This document shows, piece after piece, positions 19,224-26,659 of a stretch of 28,805 nt of DNA (positions are counted from its first letter, which is position 1; every line of letters starts with the position of its first letter). The notes under the pieces were generated by a model that saw nothing but the letters and a program-made list of their open reading frames with translations, ran no database searches and was not told where the DNA came from. Location: the IMG/VR virus record IMGVR_UViG_3300033149_004812, positions 1 to 28,805 of that record; one strand, given 5' to 3'. This stretch comes from a virus. The position numbers were made by a program, and so were the translations under genes.

Positions 19224-20057
19224 TTATGCTATACTCACCACTCTACTCTGCAATAATTCCCATTGTTTGTCTCTTAATTTTTTTAATTCATCTACTGTTT
19301 TTGAAAAGTGTGGGTGAGGAACACCAAGATTTGTAGTAACTCCTTCAATAGAATAACTTGTATTAAAATTATAAGATCCACCAATAGCATTGACAGCAGA
19401 TGCAACTGCAGATTCATATAAAATATATTGTTTTAGCACTTCATTTGGCTTAATTTTAGTTAAAAGTGATCCAATTACATAATCATTTATCAAACTATCA
19501 AATACAATTACTGGAGCTCCAGATATATCTGTTACTTTAGCAACTTCAACACTACCTTCAAGATCTTCAAACATAAAATAATCATCAACAATCATATCTG
19601 CTGCATCACCAACATTTACACTAACATCAGATCCTGAAGTTACATCAGCAGTATCAATTTCTTTTATAACATCTTCATTCTTACTAATAAATGCATTAAG
19701 ATATTTTACTTTAACTCTTTCAGTTACAGATGTTGCAAATATTGCTTCACTTGAATTTGATTTAAAACTAATTAATCCTGCAATATAATTTAAGTAAATT
19801 GTTTTAGGATCAACTTCTCTAGTCCCAACTTTTACCGAGATTATTTTTAATGGGAATTTTCTCCTTAATTGTTGTTGCCTATTATTATCAGGTTTAATAA
19901 CATCAATATTAATTTTTGGAGTTATGTTAATTTTTAGAATATCTCTAGTGTTAGATTCTGTTAAATCTATTAGCTCTTGGATTGTCGAATCAGAAATAAT
20001 ATCATCCTGAATTCCTATTTTTGCTCTTACTTCTGCAATTGAAACTATACTTACCAT
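19224..20057 (-). CDS. Head-tail connector adaptor, gp6-like with inserted domain
   Basis: A 277-aa protein. The first helix pair (VRAKIGIQDDIISDSTIQELIDLTESNTRDIL) and the last ones (LKQYILYESAVASAVNAIGG, VDELKKLRDKQWELLQ) are typical of HK97 gp6-type adaptors that sit below the portal. The usual length is 100-200, and here the middle (about 60-205) holds strands, with a VTSGSDVSVNVGDAADMIVDDYFMF segment like the small barrel that phages insert in baseplate and neck proteins. The predicted mRNA is leaderless from the TATA at 20074-20096. Confidence 0.65.
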   Translation of the reverse strand: MVSIVSIAEVRAKIGIQDDIISDSTIQELIDLTESNTRDILKINITPKINIDVIKPDNNRQQQLRRKFPLKIISVKVGTREVDPKTIYLNYIAGLISFKSNSSEAIFATSVTERVKVKYLNAFISKNEDVIKEIDTADVTSGSDVSVNVGDAADMIVDDYFMFEDLEGSVEVAKVTDISGAPVIVFDSLINDYVIGSLLTKIKPNEVLKQYILYESAVASAVNAIGGSYNFNTSYSIEGVTTNLGVPHPHFSKTVDELKKLRDKQWELLQSRVVSIA

Positions 20058-20073
20058 AAGTATTTATCAAGAA

Positions 20074-20096
20074 TTATATTTATAAATGTATTTATT
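20074..20096 (-). promoter_or_regulatory. Late promoter of the neck gene block
   Basis: Minus strand AATAAATACATTTATAAATA followed by TAA. AAATACA sits directly upstream of the TATA box TTTATAAATA. TATA centre to ATG 20057 is about 25 bases, so the transcript should be leaderless. A 19-base identity with 22685-22703 is visible. Confidence 0.65.
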
Positions 20097-20104
20097 AAAA
20101 AAAT

Positions 20105-20281
20105 TTATTCAGATTTACTAAAACCTGAACTTTTTTTTCTTACTGCATATGTACCAATTCCGAATTTACTTCTTCCTGTACATACATATTCAGTATCTTT
20201 TTCATCCTTATCCATGATGCCTTGTTTTCCTTTTGTTTCAAAGGGTTTCTCTACTTTTTGGAAATTTAAATTTTTTGCCAC
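20105..20281 (-). CDS. Small late protein, 58 aa, GTG start
   Basis: A 58-residue frame starting at GTG 20281-20279, three bases after the decoration gene's stop, and ending KKSSGFSKSE. A later ATG would leave only 36 residues and lose the good coding part (NLNFQKVEKPFETKGKQG). It contains a YVCTGRSKFGIGTYAVRKK stretch with one Cys. Lysine-rich and small; perhaps a capsid-associated or head-joining peptide. No family recognised. Confidence 0.5.
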   Translation of the reverse strand: MAKNLNFQKVEKPFETKGKQGIMDKDEKDTEYVCTGRSKFGIGTYAVRKKSSGFSKSE

Positions 20282-20284
20282 TTT

Positions 20285-20548
20285 CTATCTATATGTAATT
20301 TTTCCTCTAACACTTCCAGTAGTTGCACTTGTTAAAGTGATTTCTTTTCCTGAAATTGTGTAGGGTTCAGCCACTCCTGTAGCTGCAATTCTCAAATCTG
20401 CATCTAAAACTTCAACTGCATCAGTTATTGTAATAGTATCATTTTGAGCTGCTTTTGTGGTAGATCTTAAACTACCTAATTTATCTCCTTCACTAGATGC
20501 ACCACCAACTGGGGCAAATCTATTTAGAGTAACATCAATATTAGCCAT
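20285..20548 (-). CDS. Probable head decoration protein, 87 aa
   Basis: An 87-residue beta-rich protein right after the major capsid protein. MANIDVTLNRFAPVGGASSE..., then DTITITDAVEVLDADLRIAAT, then ISGKEITLTSATTGSVRGKITYR. A small Gly/Ser/Thr-rich protein in this place is generally a capsid decoration or cement protein, lambda gpD-like in role though not in sequence. Separate from the capsid gene by 25 bases with no distinct promoter. Confidence 0.58.
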   Translation of the reverse strand: MANIDVTLNRFAPVGGASSEGDKLGSLRSTTKAAQNDTITITDAVEVLDADLRIAATGVAEPYTISGKEITLTSATTGSVRGKITYR

Positions 20549-20573
20549 TTTTTATTTTATTAAAAAAATATTC

Positions 20574-21710
20574 TTAAAGAATATTAATAATACTGGAATT
20601 GAATTGTTCAGCTCTAGTAATTAGAGTTAAATATTCTTTCATAAAGAACTCATCATTATCAGTTCTTTTTCCTAATTTCTCCATAACCATATCTTGAAGA
20701 ACTCTCATTTCCCAAACACTCATATCCAAGAAATAAATACTTCCATTAGTTGCAGTATTATCTAAGAATCTTGAAGCGATCATTGAAATATTTCCAGACA
20801 TTGTGTTGAATGAAATTGCAGCAAATCCAAATTCAGTTAAGAAACTTGGTTGTAAGAATCCAATTTTATCAGACACTAAGTTTAGTAATTGATTATAAGC
20901 ACCAATAGAAGCAAAAGCCATATTTGGTAATCCACCATCTGCAACAGCCAAACCAACAGATGTATTAATATCACTTAAAGCAATTCCTGCTCCAACTTTA
21001 TCAATAGTGTTAGTTGTTCCCATTAATGTAACAATTCCATCAAATTCTTTAACATCAACACCAGTATCTCCATTAAAGATCAAAGATTCTTCAAATTCTT
21101 TCAATGCTCTTGCTGCAGTCATAGTATTTAAACCAATTCCATCAGCTCCTGCTCTGTCTCCAAAGTTACCTGAGATTCCATTACCTTCTCCACCTTGAGA
21201 TGGTTCAAATCCAGTTAAATTGAAACTAGGAATAGCTATTTTAGCTTGACCAGTTGTTTTTCCTCTTGAGTAAATATATTTCATATTTGCTACACCTGGA
21301 GCTACAGCTGGAGTATCAGTTCCTGCAGTTAAAGCATCTCCTTCATCTCCTGCATAAGCAGTTTGTTTAGCAGTAATTTGATCAAATTGAAAGATTGTAC
21401 TTTTTGTTGCTACTCTAGGCATCAATACAGTTGCTGGAGTTTGTTTCCTTGACAAATCAGTTATATTTAAATCAAAAAATGCTGGCATTAATGTTTGATT
21501 AGTTGCACCTGCACCACCAGTTGTAGTAGTTAAGGATTTTAATTCTTCAACATAAGCTGCTTTCATTGATTTAAGTTCATCAACTTTATATCCAGTACCA
21601 TAATAAAATCCACAAGGATCTTGGTAAAGTGTTTTATCTTCCATCTTACCAAACGATTTTAAAAAAAGTTGGTTAGCATCTACTCCAGTTAATATTCCTG
21701 CATTAGTCAT
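20574..21710 (-). CDS. Major capsid protein, HK97 fold, 378 aa
   Basis: A 378-aa protein between the prohead protease and the decoration protein, the normal location for the capsid subunit. N-terminal helix-rich segment MTNAGILTGVDANQLFLKSF..., a linker, then the core: LSRKQTPATVLMPRVATKSTIFQFDQIT (N-terminal arm and E-loop strand), AGDEGDALTAGTDTPAVA, KYIYSRGKTTGQAKIAIPS, spine-helix-like TAARALKEFEESLIFNGD, DINTSVGLAVADGGLPNMAFAS in the peripheral domain and ITRAEQFNSSIINIL at the end. The family is clear; a maturation cleavage in the N-terminal part is likely given the adjacent protease but no site can be fixed. Confidence 0.85.
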   Translation of the reverse strand: MTNAGILTGVDANQLFLKSFGKMEDKTLYQDPCGFYYGTGYKVDELKSMKAAYVEELKSLTTTTGGAGATNQTLMPAFFDLNITDLSRKQTPATVLMPRVATKSTIFQFDQITAKQTAYAGDEGDALTAGTDTPAVAPGVANMKYIYSRGKTTGQAKIAIPSFNLTGFEPSQGGEGNGISGNFGDRAGADGIGLNTMTAARALKEFEESLIFNGDTGVDVKEFDGIVTLMGTTNTIDKVGAGIALSDINTSVGLAVADGGLPNMAFASIGAYNQLLNLVSDKIGFLQPSFLTEFGFAAISFNTMSGNISMIASRFLDNTATNGSIYFLDMSVWEMRVLQDMVMEKLGKRTDNDEFFMKEYLTLITRAEQFNSSIINIL

Positions 21711-21712
21711 TT

Positions 21713-22651
21713 TTAATTCATTAATGTGAACAAATTCACATCTTCATTTTTAATTTCAGCTGCAGCATTTCCTGCAGGTGCTTTGTGAATTCCTTTAGAT
21801 TTTAATTCTGATAGTGTTGTTTCTAATGTTTCTACTTTAGATTTTAATTCTGTAACTTCTTTCAAAGATTCAGTATTTTTTTCTAATTGAGATTTCAATT
21901 CAGCAACACCAAGGGCTTCAAATTTTCCATCAACTTTAGTAGTTGATTCCTCTAACTGAGATTTTAATTCAGCGATAACTGTATCCTTTGATTCCAAATT
22001 AGATTTTAATTCAGTCATGGATTCAGTCAAATTTTTTATTTGTTCTTCTTGTTCCATTTTTTTAATGTAAGATTTTAAAGATACTTGAAAACCTGCATCA
22101 TCATTAACTGGTACACCAGTCATTCCAATGTTTCTGATTACAACATCATCTAAAATTCTTGTTTTAACTCCATCTACCACATCTATAAATCCATCAATTA
22201 CTTTATATGCAATTGAAAAAGAATGTAAATAATTGTTTTTGATTGATCTTTTTATACTTTCATATAAAGGGTGATCTTCATTAACAGTTGCTTTTACTTT
22301 AGTTTTAGTGATACCATCAACTCTAACTAATTCAACATCATCAATTAAAGCTACAGGAATTTTATTTAATATAACTCCAGTAGTTTTTAGTGGATCATTC
22401 TTGTCCCTTTCGTAACTTTCGTGATCCAAATCCATAGTAACATGAGTACCATTTTTGATTCTTTCTTTAATTTGAGATACTAAACTTAATTGTCCCTTTT
22501 CAGAAACAATATCATTATTAGAATCTTTTTTAGTAGTAGAAATAAAACCTTCTAAATGAAGCTTTTTTTCAGACTTCAATTCAGTTTCAGAGAGTTTAAA
22601 CTCAGCTGAAGAATATACACAGTTTTGTTTTTCTTTTATATCTATAACCAT
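21713..22651 (-). CDS. Prohead protease with C-terminal scaffold-like coiled coil
   Basis: A 312-aa protein. Residues about 25-185 match the HK97 (S78) prohead protease pattern: LEGFISTTKKDSNNDIVSEKG, THVTMDLDHES with catalytic His77, HPLYESIKRSIKNN, and YLHSFSIAYKV with the nucleophile Ser146 (or Ser144), then VIRNIGMTGVPVNDDA. Residues about 190-285 are a Leu/Glu/Lys coiled coil repeating ELKSQLE or ELKSK-type heptads, characteristic of an internal scaffold. No separate scaffold gene occurs, so protease and scaffold look fused. Promoter at 22681-22707. Confidence 0.87.
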   Translation of the reverse strand: MVIDIKEKQNCVYSSAEFKLSETELKSEKKLHLEGFISTTKKDSNNDIVSEKGQLSLVSQIKERIKNGTHVTMDLDHESYERDKNDPLKTTGVILNKIPVALIDDVELVRVDGITKTKVKATVNEDHPLYESIKRSIKNNYLHSFSIAYKVIDGFIDVVDGVKTRILDDVVIRNIGMTGVPVNDDAGFQVSLKSYIKKMEQEEQIKNLTESMTELKSNLESKDTVIAELKSQLEESTTKVDGKFEALGVAELKSQLEKNTESLKEVTELKSKVETLETTLSELKSKGIHKAPAGNAAAEIKNEDVNLFTLMN

Positions 22652-22680
22652 TTTAAATGTGGTTACTTAAAATATAATTT

Positions 22681-22707
22681 TTATTATTTATAAATGTATT
22701 TATAAAT
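22681..22707 (-). promoter_or_regulatory. Late promoter of the capsid gene block
   Basis: Minus strand contains two TATA boxes, TTTATAAATA, separated by CA, in AAATACATTTATAAATAA; the whole reads as an inverted repeat centred on the ACAT. The inner box at about 22690 predicts a start near 22664 and a 13-base leader. Shares 19 bases with the promoter at 20074-20096. Confidence 0.62.
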
Positions 22708-23336
22708 TACTCAAAGACATAGATTGGAATTTCTCTATCATTTGGTCTATTAGGAGGTATCAAATAACTGTAATTTTTCTTTTTATATGTGAATTCAAAA
22801 TTATCATCAATTGGTATTGCTTTTTCAGGTGATCCATACTTTCTCATAGCAACTTTACTATCCTCACCTTGCCTTGAATCTGGAACATCATTTAGATATT
22901 TTTTAATAGCACCTAATCTTTTTGCAGTATTAAATGCACTATTATTTAATACTCTTGAACTTTCTGTTCTAGCAATAGTATTGAATCTATTTTTATAATT
23001 AAAATGATCAGAATTTTCTTCATCAAATATTCCTTTAATCATTTTAGCTAAATCTTTATTACTTCCTCTTTGCGAAGTATTATCTAAAATTGCATTATTA
23101 ACTCTTTTTGAAATATCTTTGTTGGCATCAGTAACATTTAACTCAAATAATTCCATCAAACTATCAACATCTTTTTTACTCAAGTTCATAGGATTTAAAT
23201 TAGTTTTTTTTCCCTGGTCCTTGGCCATGTTAATAGAAATTTTATTTCCTAAAGTTAATTCTATTTTCAATGCATCAAGAAATTTCTTCTTAAATTTTTT
23301 CCAAATATCAGCAAAATAATCTTCCTTTTTTTTCAT
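22707..23336 (-). CDS. Mu gpF / SPP1 gp7-like minor head protein, 209 aa
   Basis: A 209-aa protein with the phage Mu-F pattern in its second half: FNTIARTESSRVLNNSAFNTAKRLG (I-A-R-T-E-x-x-R-x-x-N), KKYLNDVPDSRQGEDS (the usual w-x-s-x-x-D-x-R-t-x-x-x-H, here without the His), and FTYKKKNYSYLIPPNRPNDREIP (P-P-x-h-P-x-C-R, here Asn-Arg in place of the usual residues). Basic N-terminal region with long helices. These proteins enter the head with the portal and are injected or assist assembly. ATGA overlap with the preceding 57-aa gene. Confidence 0.8.
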   Translation of the reverse strand: MKKKEDYFADIWKKFKKKFLDALKIELTLGNKISINMAKDQGKKTNLNPMNLSKKDVDSLMELFELNVTDANKDISKRVNNAILDNTSQRGSNKDLAKMIKGIFDEENSDHFNYKNRFNTIARTESSRVLNNSAFNTAKRLGAIKKYLNDVPDSRQGEDSKVAMRKYGSPEKAIPIDDNFEFTYKKKNYSYLIPPNRPNDREIPIYVFE

Positions 23337-23506
23337 TCTTTAGATAATTCACCAGTCCTAACATTAACTGCAGAAACATATTCACCCATAACCTGTTCTA
23401 ACGGAGTTTTTATATTATTTGATTTTACTTCAGTTTTATTTTTCTTGTCTCCAAGAACAATATCATTATTTCCTTCATCATGCCAATTTTTCATTTTATT
23501 TTCCAT
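23333..23506 (-). CDS. Small protein between portal and minor head gene, 57 aa
   Basis: A 57-residue frame, MENKMKNWHDEGNNDIVLGD..., ending VNVRTGELSKE. Its start lies one base after the portal stop and its stop overlaps the minor head protein ATG (ATGA). It is charged and soluble. Both junctions suggest a real coupled gene. Family unrecognised; the end GEYVSAVNVRTGELS reads like a short beta hairpin. Confidence 0.58.
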   Translation of the reverse strand: MENKMKNWHDEGNNDIVLGDKKNKTEVKSNNIKTPLEQVMGEYVSAVNVRTGELSKE

Positions 23507-23507
23507 T

Positions 23508-26108
23508 TTAAAAAAACACTCCTTCTAATAATTTTAATCTTTTTTCATAATCTTTATTATTTTTTTCTTCCATATCAAAATTATAGGTTTTACTACTTAA
23601 TATGTGTTGTGTATTATCATTATGTCTTTTGGCATTAATTATTCTTAAATCTTCCGCCATAACTTCATTTAAATGTACTCTCTCATTATTTCCTGAATGT
23701 TCTACTGCTAAATCCAAATAAGGAATCATTTTTGAATCTTGGGATTCCAAACTTGCACCACCAACAAATCCAAATTTTTCAAAAACCATTAAATGGCCAT
23801 TTTCATGTAAAATAGTTTTTCTTTTCCAATCATTATGATTCAAACTTTCTATTTCTTCTTTGAATTTTTCACCATATTTTTCAGATCTAACAAAATCAAT
23901 ATATCCTTCAAATCTATTCTTTGAAAAACCATCATCAGCACAAATATAAATATTTTTATCTTTATCTCCTGGAACTACAAAAGCATTAGAATTATTTAAT
24001 CTATTATTTAAATATTTGGGATCGCCAATTAATTTATAATCAAATTTGTTAATACTTTCTTTAACTATCACAATTTCTTCATTTGTTGCTTTTTTACCTT
24101 CAACATATTCAATTCCTGTAAATTTAACTTCATTTCCTTCTTTAGTTATAATGACATGATTTTCTTCAATTCTATTTTCTGAAATTTTTGGTTCTTTTTT
24201 TTTAGCTCCATCATATTCATATTGATAATTACCAGCACTTCCTGTTCTTTTAGTATATTTGTGCTTCAACTCAATTAATTCATCCAATTCTGCCTTCTCA
24301 TCATCCTTAACATATGCTTTAATAACTTTGAGAACTTGAGATAAACTTAATTTATCAACTTTTTCTTCAGATTCTATTGCTTCTTTTAATTCAACTTCTT
24401 CACATCCTTTAGTTTCTTCATCAGAATTATTTATCTCAATTCCTGCAGCTTGAGCTTGAGCTTCCTCCAAAGTATCATAAGTTCCAATAACTTGTTTTTC
24501 AGATTTATCTAGTACTACAAATTTATTTCCAGAACGAACTATTGATTTTAATTCATTACTTTTAACTTCTTCTTTATTATTTGGTTTAGCATTATTCTGA
24601 TTTGAATTATTTTTAGAATCACCATTATTTTCTGGAGAATTATTATTTACTTCTTGTTCATTCCCTAATTTCTCCATATCTTTTTCATGTTGTTCATCTT
24701 GAGATTTTTTTAAGATCTCAACATCAATATCAAATTCTTCAGCTATCATTTCAGGAGTTTTAATCCCCATCCTTAATTCTTGCTCTGCAATATCTAATTT
24801 TTGTTTAAATGCATCAGGATCAGAATCATCAAATTTAAATTCAAATAAATCTCCATTCTCAAACTCAGTTAAAATATTTCTAGTAAAATTATATTCTAAT
24901 AAATTCATATAAGGAGTATATCCTTTTCTTAATGCATTTCTAGTTTGAGTGTCTCCAGTTGATCTATTTGAAGTTTCAGTATCTCCCATTTCATCAGGAC
25001 TTAAACCAAACATTTGCCATAATAATCTAATAAACCATTTGGCTTGAGTAATAATTTCTAAATCTTTACTTGTGAAATTAATTGGAATAAATTCAACATT
25101 ATCTGAACTTACTGCTGGTAGATTATGACCAATCCTACGACTGATACCAAAATTATTATCAGTAATCTGCATTTTATTCTGTAATTTTTCTTTAACAGAA
25201 TTTAAAGTATCCTCATCAGCTCCAGCAACTTTAATAATTCCTTCAGGAGTATTTCCATTCAAGAAATAATCTAAATTATATTTTCCTCCAAAAATTAAAC
25301 TCATTGCAGTATCCACACTTGCTTGAACTGGAGATCCATAAGAATAAACTCCACCAGGTGATGGATTTTTTTGTAAATAAACTAACTCTCTTTTACCAAA
25401 AGCAATTGGTGCTGATGCATTACTAAAATTAGAATATTGAAAATAAGCTGCGGTATCATTATAAATTGTTTTGAATTGAGTTTGAATTCCATTTAATTTA
25501 ATTTTTTCCTGTTCGGTCATATCTCTATTTTGAGGAATTTCAAAAGAAGTATTAAACTGATCTAAAATTAAATCAGATCTTTCATTAAAAGTATTATAAA
25601 TATCAGGATTTTTAGTGATAGTTCCACCATCAATTGCTTTCATTTCAACCATTTCACCAAACATATTGAAAACTTTAACAATCACTCCAGAATCTAAAAC
25701 TATTGTATCTAATAAAATTTGTCTTACAAAATCTTCAAAACCAATATTCATAGAATTAGGATTTTTGAAAAATTCTATCATTGCTCTCCTTTTAGTTTCA
25801 AGTTCCTTGGTCATCTCAACACCTTCTTTAGGTGAAATGTCCCACTTAGTTGTAACTATTTCATCAATAATCCTATTAATGATAGAATAAACATAAATAC
25901 TTCTTGAAATGTCCCTTATTAAAGGAATATTAATATTTCTAGGTAATCCAAATGGTGGCTTATATAAAAAATTAGTTAATCTATATTTGTGGATTGGTCC
26001 TGCTAAATGTCTCTCTTGTACTGTATCAACAATCGTACTAACTTCTTTAGTATTTAAGTGATTAGAATTTGATTTTAGTTCATTCCTATTTAAATCAGAT
26101 ATTGCCAT
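23508..26108 (-). CDS. Portal protein fused to zinc-metallopeptidase-like domain, 866 aa
   Basis: An 866-aa fusion. Residues about 1-480 are a siphovirus-type portal: SIYVYSIINRIIDEIVTTKWD, FVRQILLDTIVLDSGVIVKV, LVYLQKNPSPGGVYSYGSPV, LDYFLNGNTPEGIIKV, FIRLLWQMFGLSPDEMGDTE. Then an Asn/Gln-rich linker (about 490-520); a small domain 530-559 (FVVLDKSEKQVIGTYDTLEEAQAQ, the motif often found at capsid-protein ends); a KRTGSAGNYQYEYDG segment (620-634), common in phage head-associated effectors; and a C-terminal domain with HENGH at 768-772, an HExxH zinc site, followed by NEVMAEDLR with Glu815 or Glu819 as a possible third ligand. The portal function is certain; the domain's substrate is unknown. 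The gene is almost leaderless. Confidence 0.85.
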   Translation of the reverse strand: MAISDLNRNELKSNSNHLNTKEVSTIVDTVQERHLAGPIHKYRLTNFLYKPPFGLPRNINIPLIRDISRSIYVYSIINRIIDEIVTTKWDISPKEGVEMTKELETKRRAMIEFFKNPNSMNIGFEDFVRQILLDTIVLDSGVIVKVFNMFGEMVEMKAIDGGTITKNPDIYNTFNERSDLILDQFNTSFEIPQNRDMTEQEKIKLNGIQTQFKTIYNDTAAYFQYSNFSNASAPIAFGKRELVYLQKNPSPGGVYSYGSPVQASVDTAMSLIFGGKYNLDYFLNGNTPEGIIKVAGADEDTLNSVKEKLQNKMQITDNNFGISRRIGHNLPAVSSDNVEFIPINFTSKDLEIITQAKWFIRLLWQMFGLSPDEMGDTETSNRSTGDTQTRNALRKGYTPYMNLLEYNFTRNILTEFENGDLFEFKFDDSDPDAFKQKLDIAEQELRMGIKTPEMIAEEFDIDVEILKKSQDEQHEKDMEKLGNEQEVNNNSPENNGDSKNNSNQNNAKPNNKEEVKSNELKSIVRSGNKFVVLDKSEKQVIGTYDTLEEAQAQAAGIEINNSDEETKGCEEVELKEAIESEEKVDKLSLSQVLKVIKAYVKDDEKAELDELIELKHKYTKRTGSAGNYQYEYDGAKKKEPKISENRIEENHVIITKEGNEVKFTGIEYVEGKKATNEEIVIVKESINKFDYKLIGDPKYLNNRLNNSNAFVVPGDKDKNIYICADDGFSKNRFEGYIDFVRSEKYGEKFKEEIESLNHNDWKRKTILHENGHLMVFEKFGFVGGASLESQDSKMIPYLDLAVEHSGNNERVHLNEVMAEDLRIINAKRHNDNTQHILSSKTYNFDMEEKNNKDYEKRLKLLEGVFF

Positions 26109-26130
26109 ATAAAGAAATATTAATGTTTAA

Positions 26131-26140
26131 TATTTATAAA
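26131..26140 (-). promoter_or_regulatory. TATA promoter of the portal gene
   Basis: Minus strand AACCTTTATAAATATTAAAC. TATA centre near 26136 to the ATG at 26108 gives 28 bases, a nearly leaderless transcript. It lacks the AAATACA element seen at other sites. It lies in the 48-base gap behind the 149-aa gene. Confidence 0.52.
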
Positions 26141-26156
26141 GGTTATTAAAATAAGT

Positions 26157-26606
26157 TTATTTTAAACTTAAAAATTCTCCCATTTCCAATAATTCCATTA
26201 ATTTATCATGTTCTTCGGTAGTCAATCCTGATCCTGTTTGAATTACTTGTTTTCCTGCTGAATTATTAGTTGTTAATGAAACTTGATTGAAATTTTTCCT
26301 ATCTGAAATATTATTATTCCCACCAATTAATACTACTAAATATTGATCATCTTCAAAAGTAAAAGTATATGGTGGTAAATATTTAATTTTTCTTGAATAA
26401 AGAATTCCTGATAAAGTAGATTCAGTTTCATGGATATGGGTTTTAGGCCATGGCCTTCCATCAGGATTATCTTTTAAATCAATTATATCTAATCTCATTT
26501 GATCTACATCTAATTCATAAGCAGGGACAGGTACAGTTTGTATTTGATTCATGTAACTTTTAGGAATATATACAACTCCACTTACCCAATTTATTGAAAT
26601 AGCCAT
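26157..26606 (-). CDS. Conserved viral structural protein, 149 aa
   Basis: A 149-aa protein that I recognise as a family found in many tailed phages: INWVSGVVYIPKSYM, then YELDVDQMRLDIIDLKDNPDGRPWPKTHIHETESTL (family: L-d-x-D-x-f-R-l-x-l-x-D-L-e-D-s-x-x-G-i-x-x-P-x-T-H-x-H), YTFTFEDDQYLVVLIGGNNNISD and TNNSAGK near the end. It is normally encoded beside baseplate or appendage genes and its exact role is unknown. Here it follows the large structural gene, before the portal. Its predicted start is 32 bases after a terminator hairpin. Confidence 0.7.
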   Translation of the reverse strand: MAISINWVSGVVYIPKSYMNQIQTVPVPAYELDVDQMRLDIIDLKDNPDGRPWPKTHIHETESTLSGILYSRKIKYLPPYTFTFEDDQYLVVLIGGNNNISDRKNFNQVSLTTNNSAGKQVIQTGSGLTTEEHDKLMELLEMGEFLSLK

Positions 26607-26633
26607 TTTAATTTATACTAAATTATTATATTT

Positions 26634-26659
26634 AAAAAAGTGATGGTTTTAAGCATCAC
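26634..26659 (-). terminator. Hairpin plus T-run terminator after the large structural gene
   Basis: Minus strand: stem GTGATG (26659-26654), loop CTTAAAAC, stem CATCAC (26645-26640), then six T (26639-26634). It overlaps the stop codon of the large structural gene. It closes that transcription unit and explains why a fresh promoter is needed for the 149-aa gene and portal. Confidence 0.65.
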
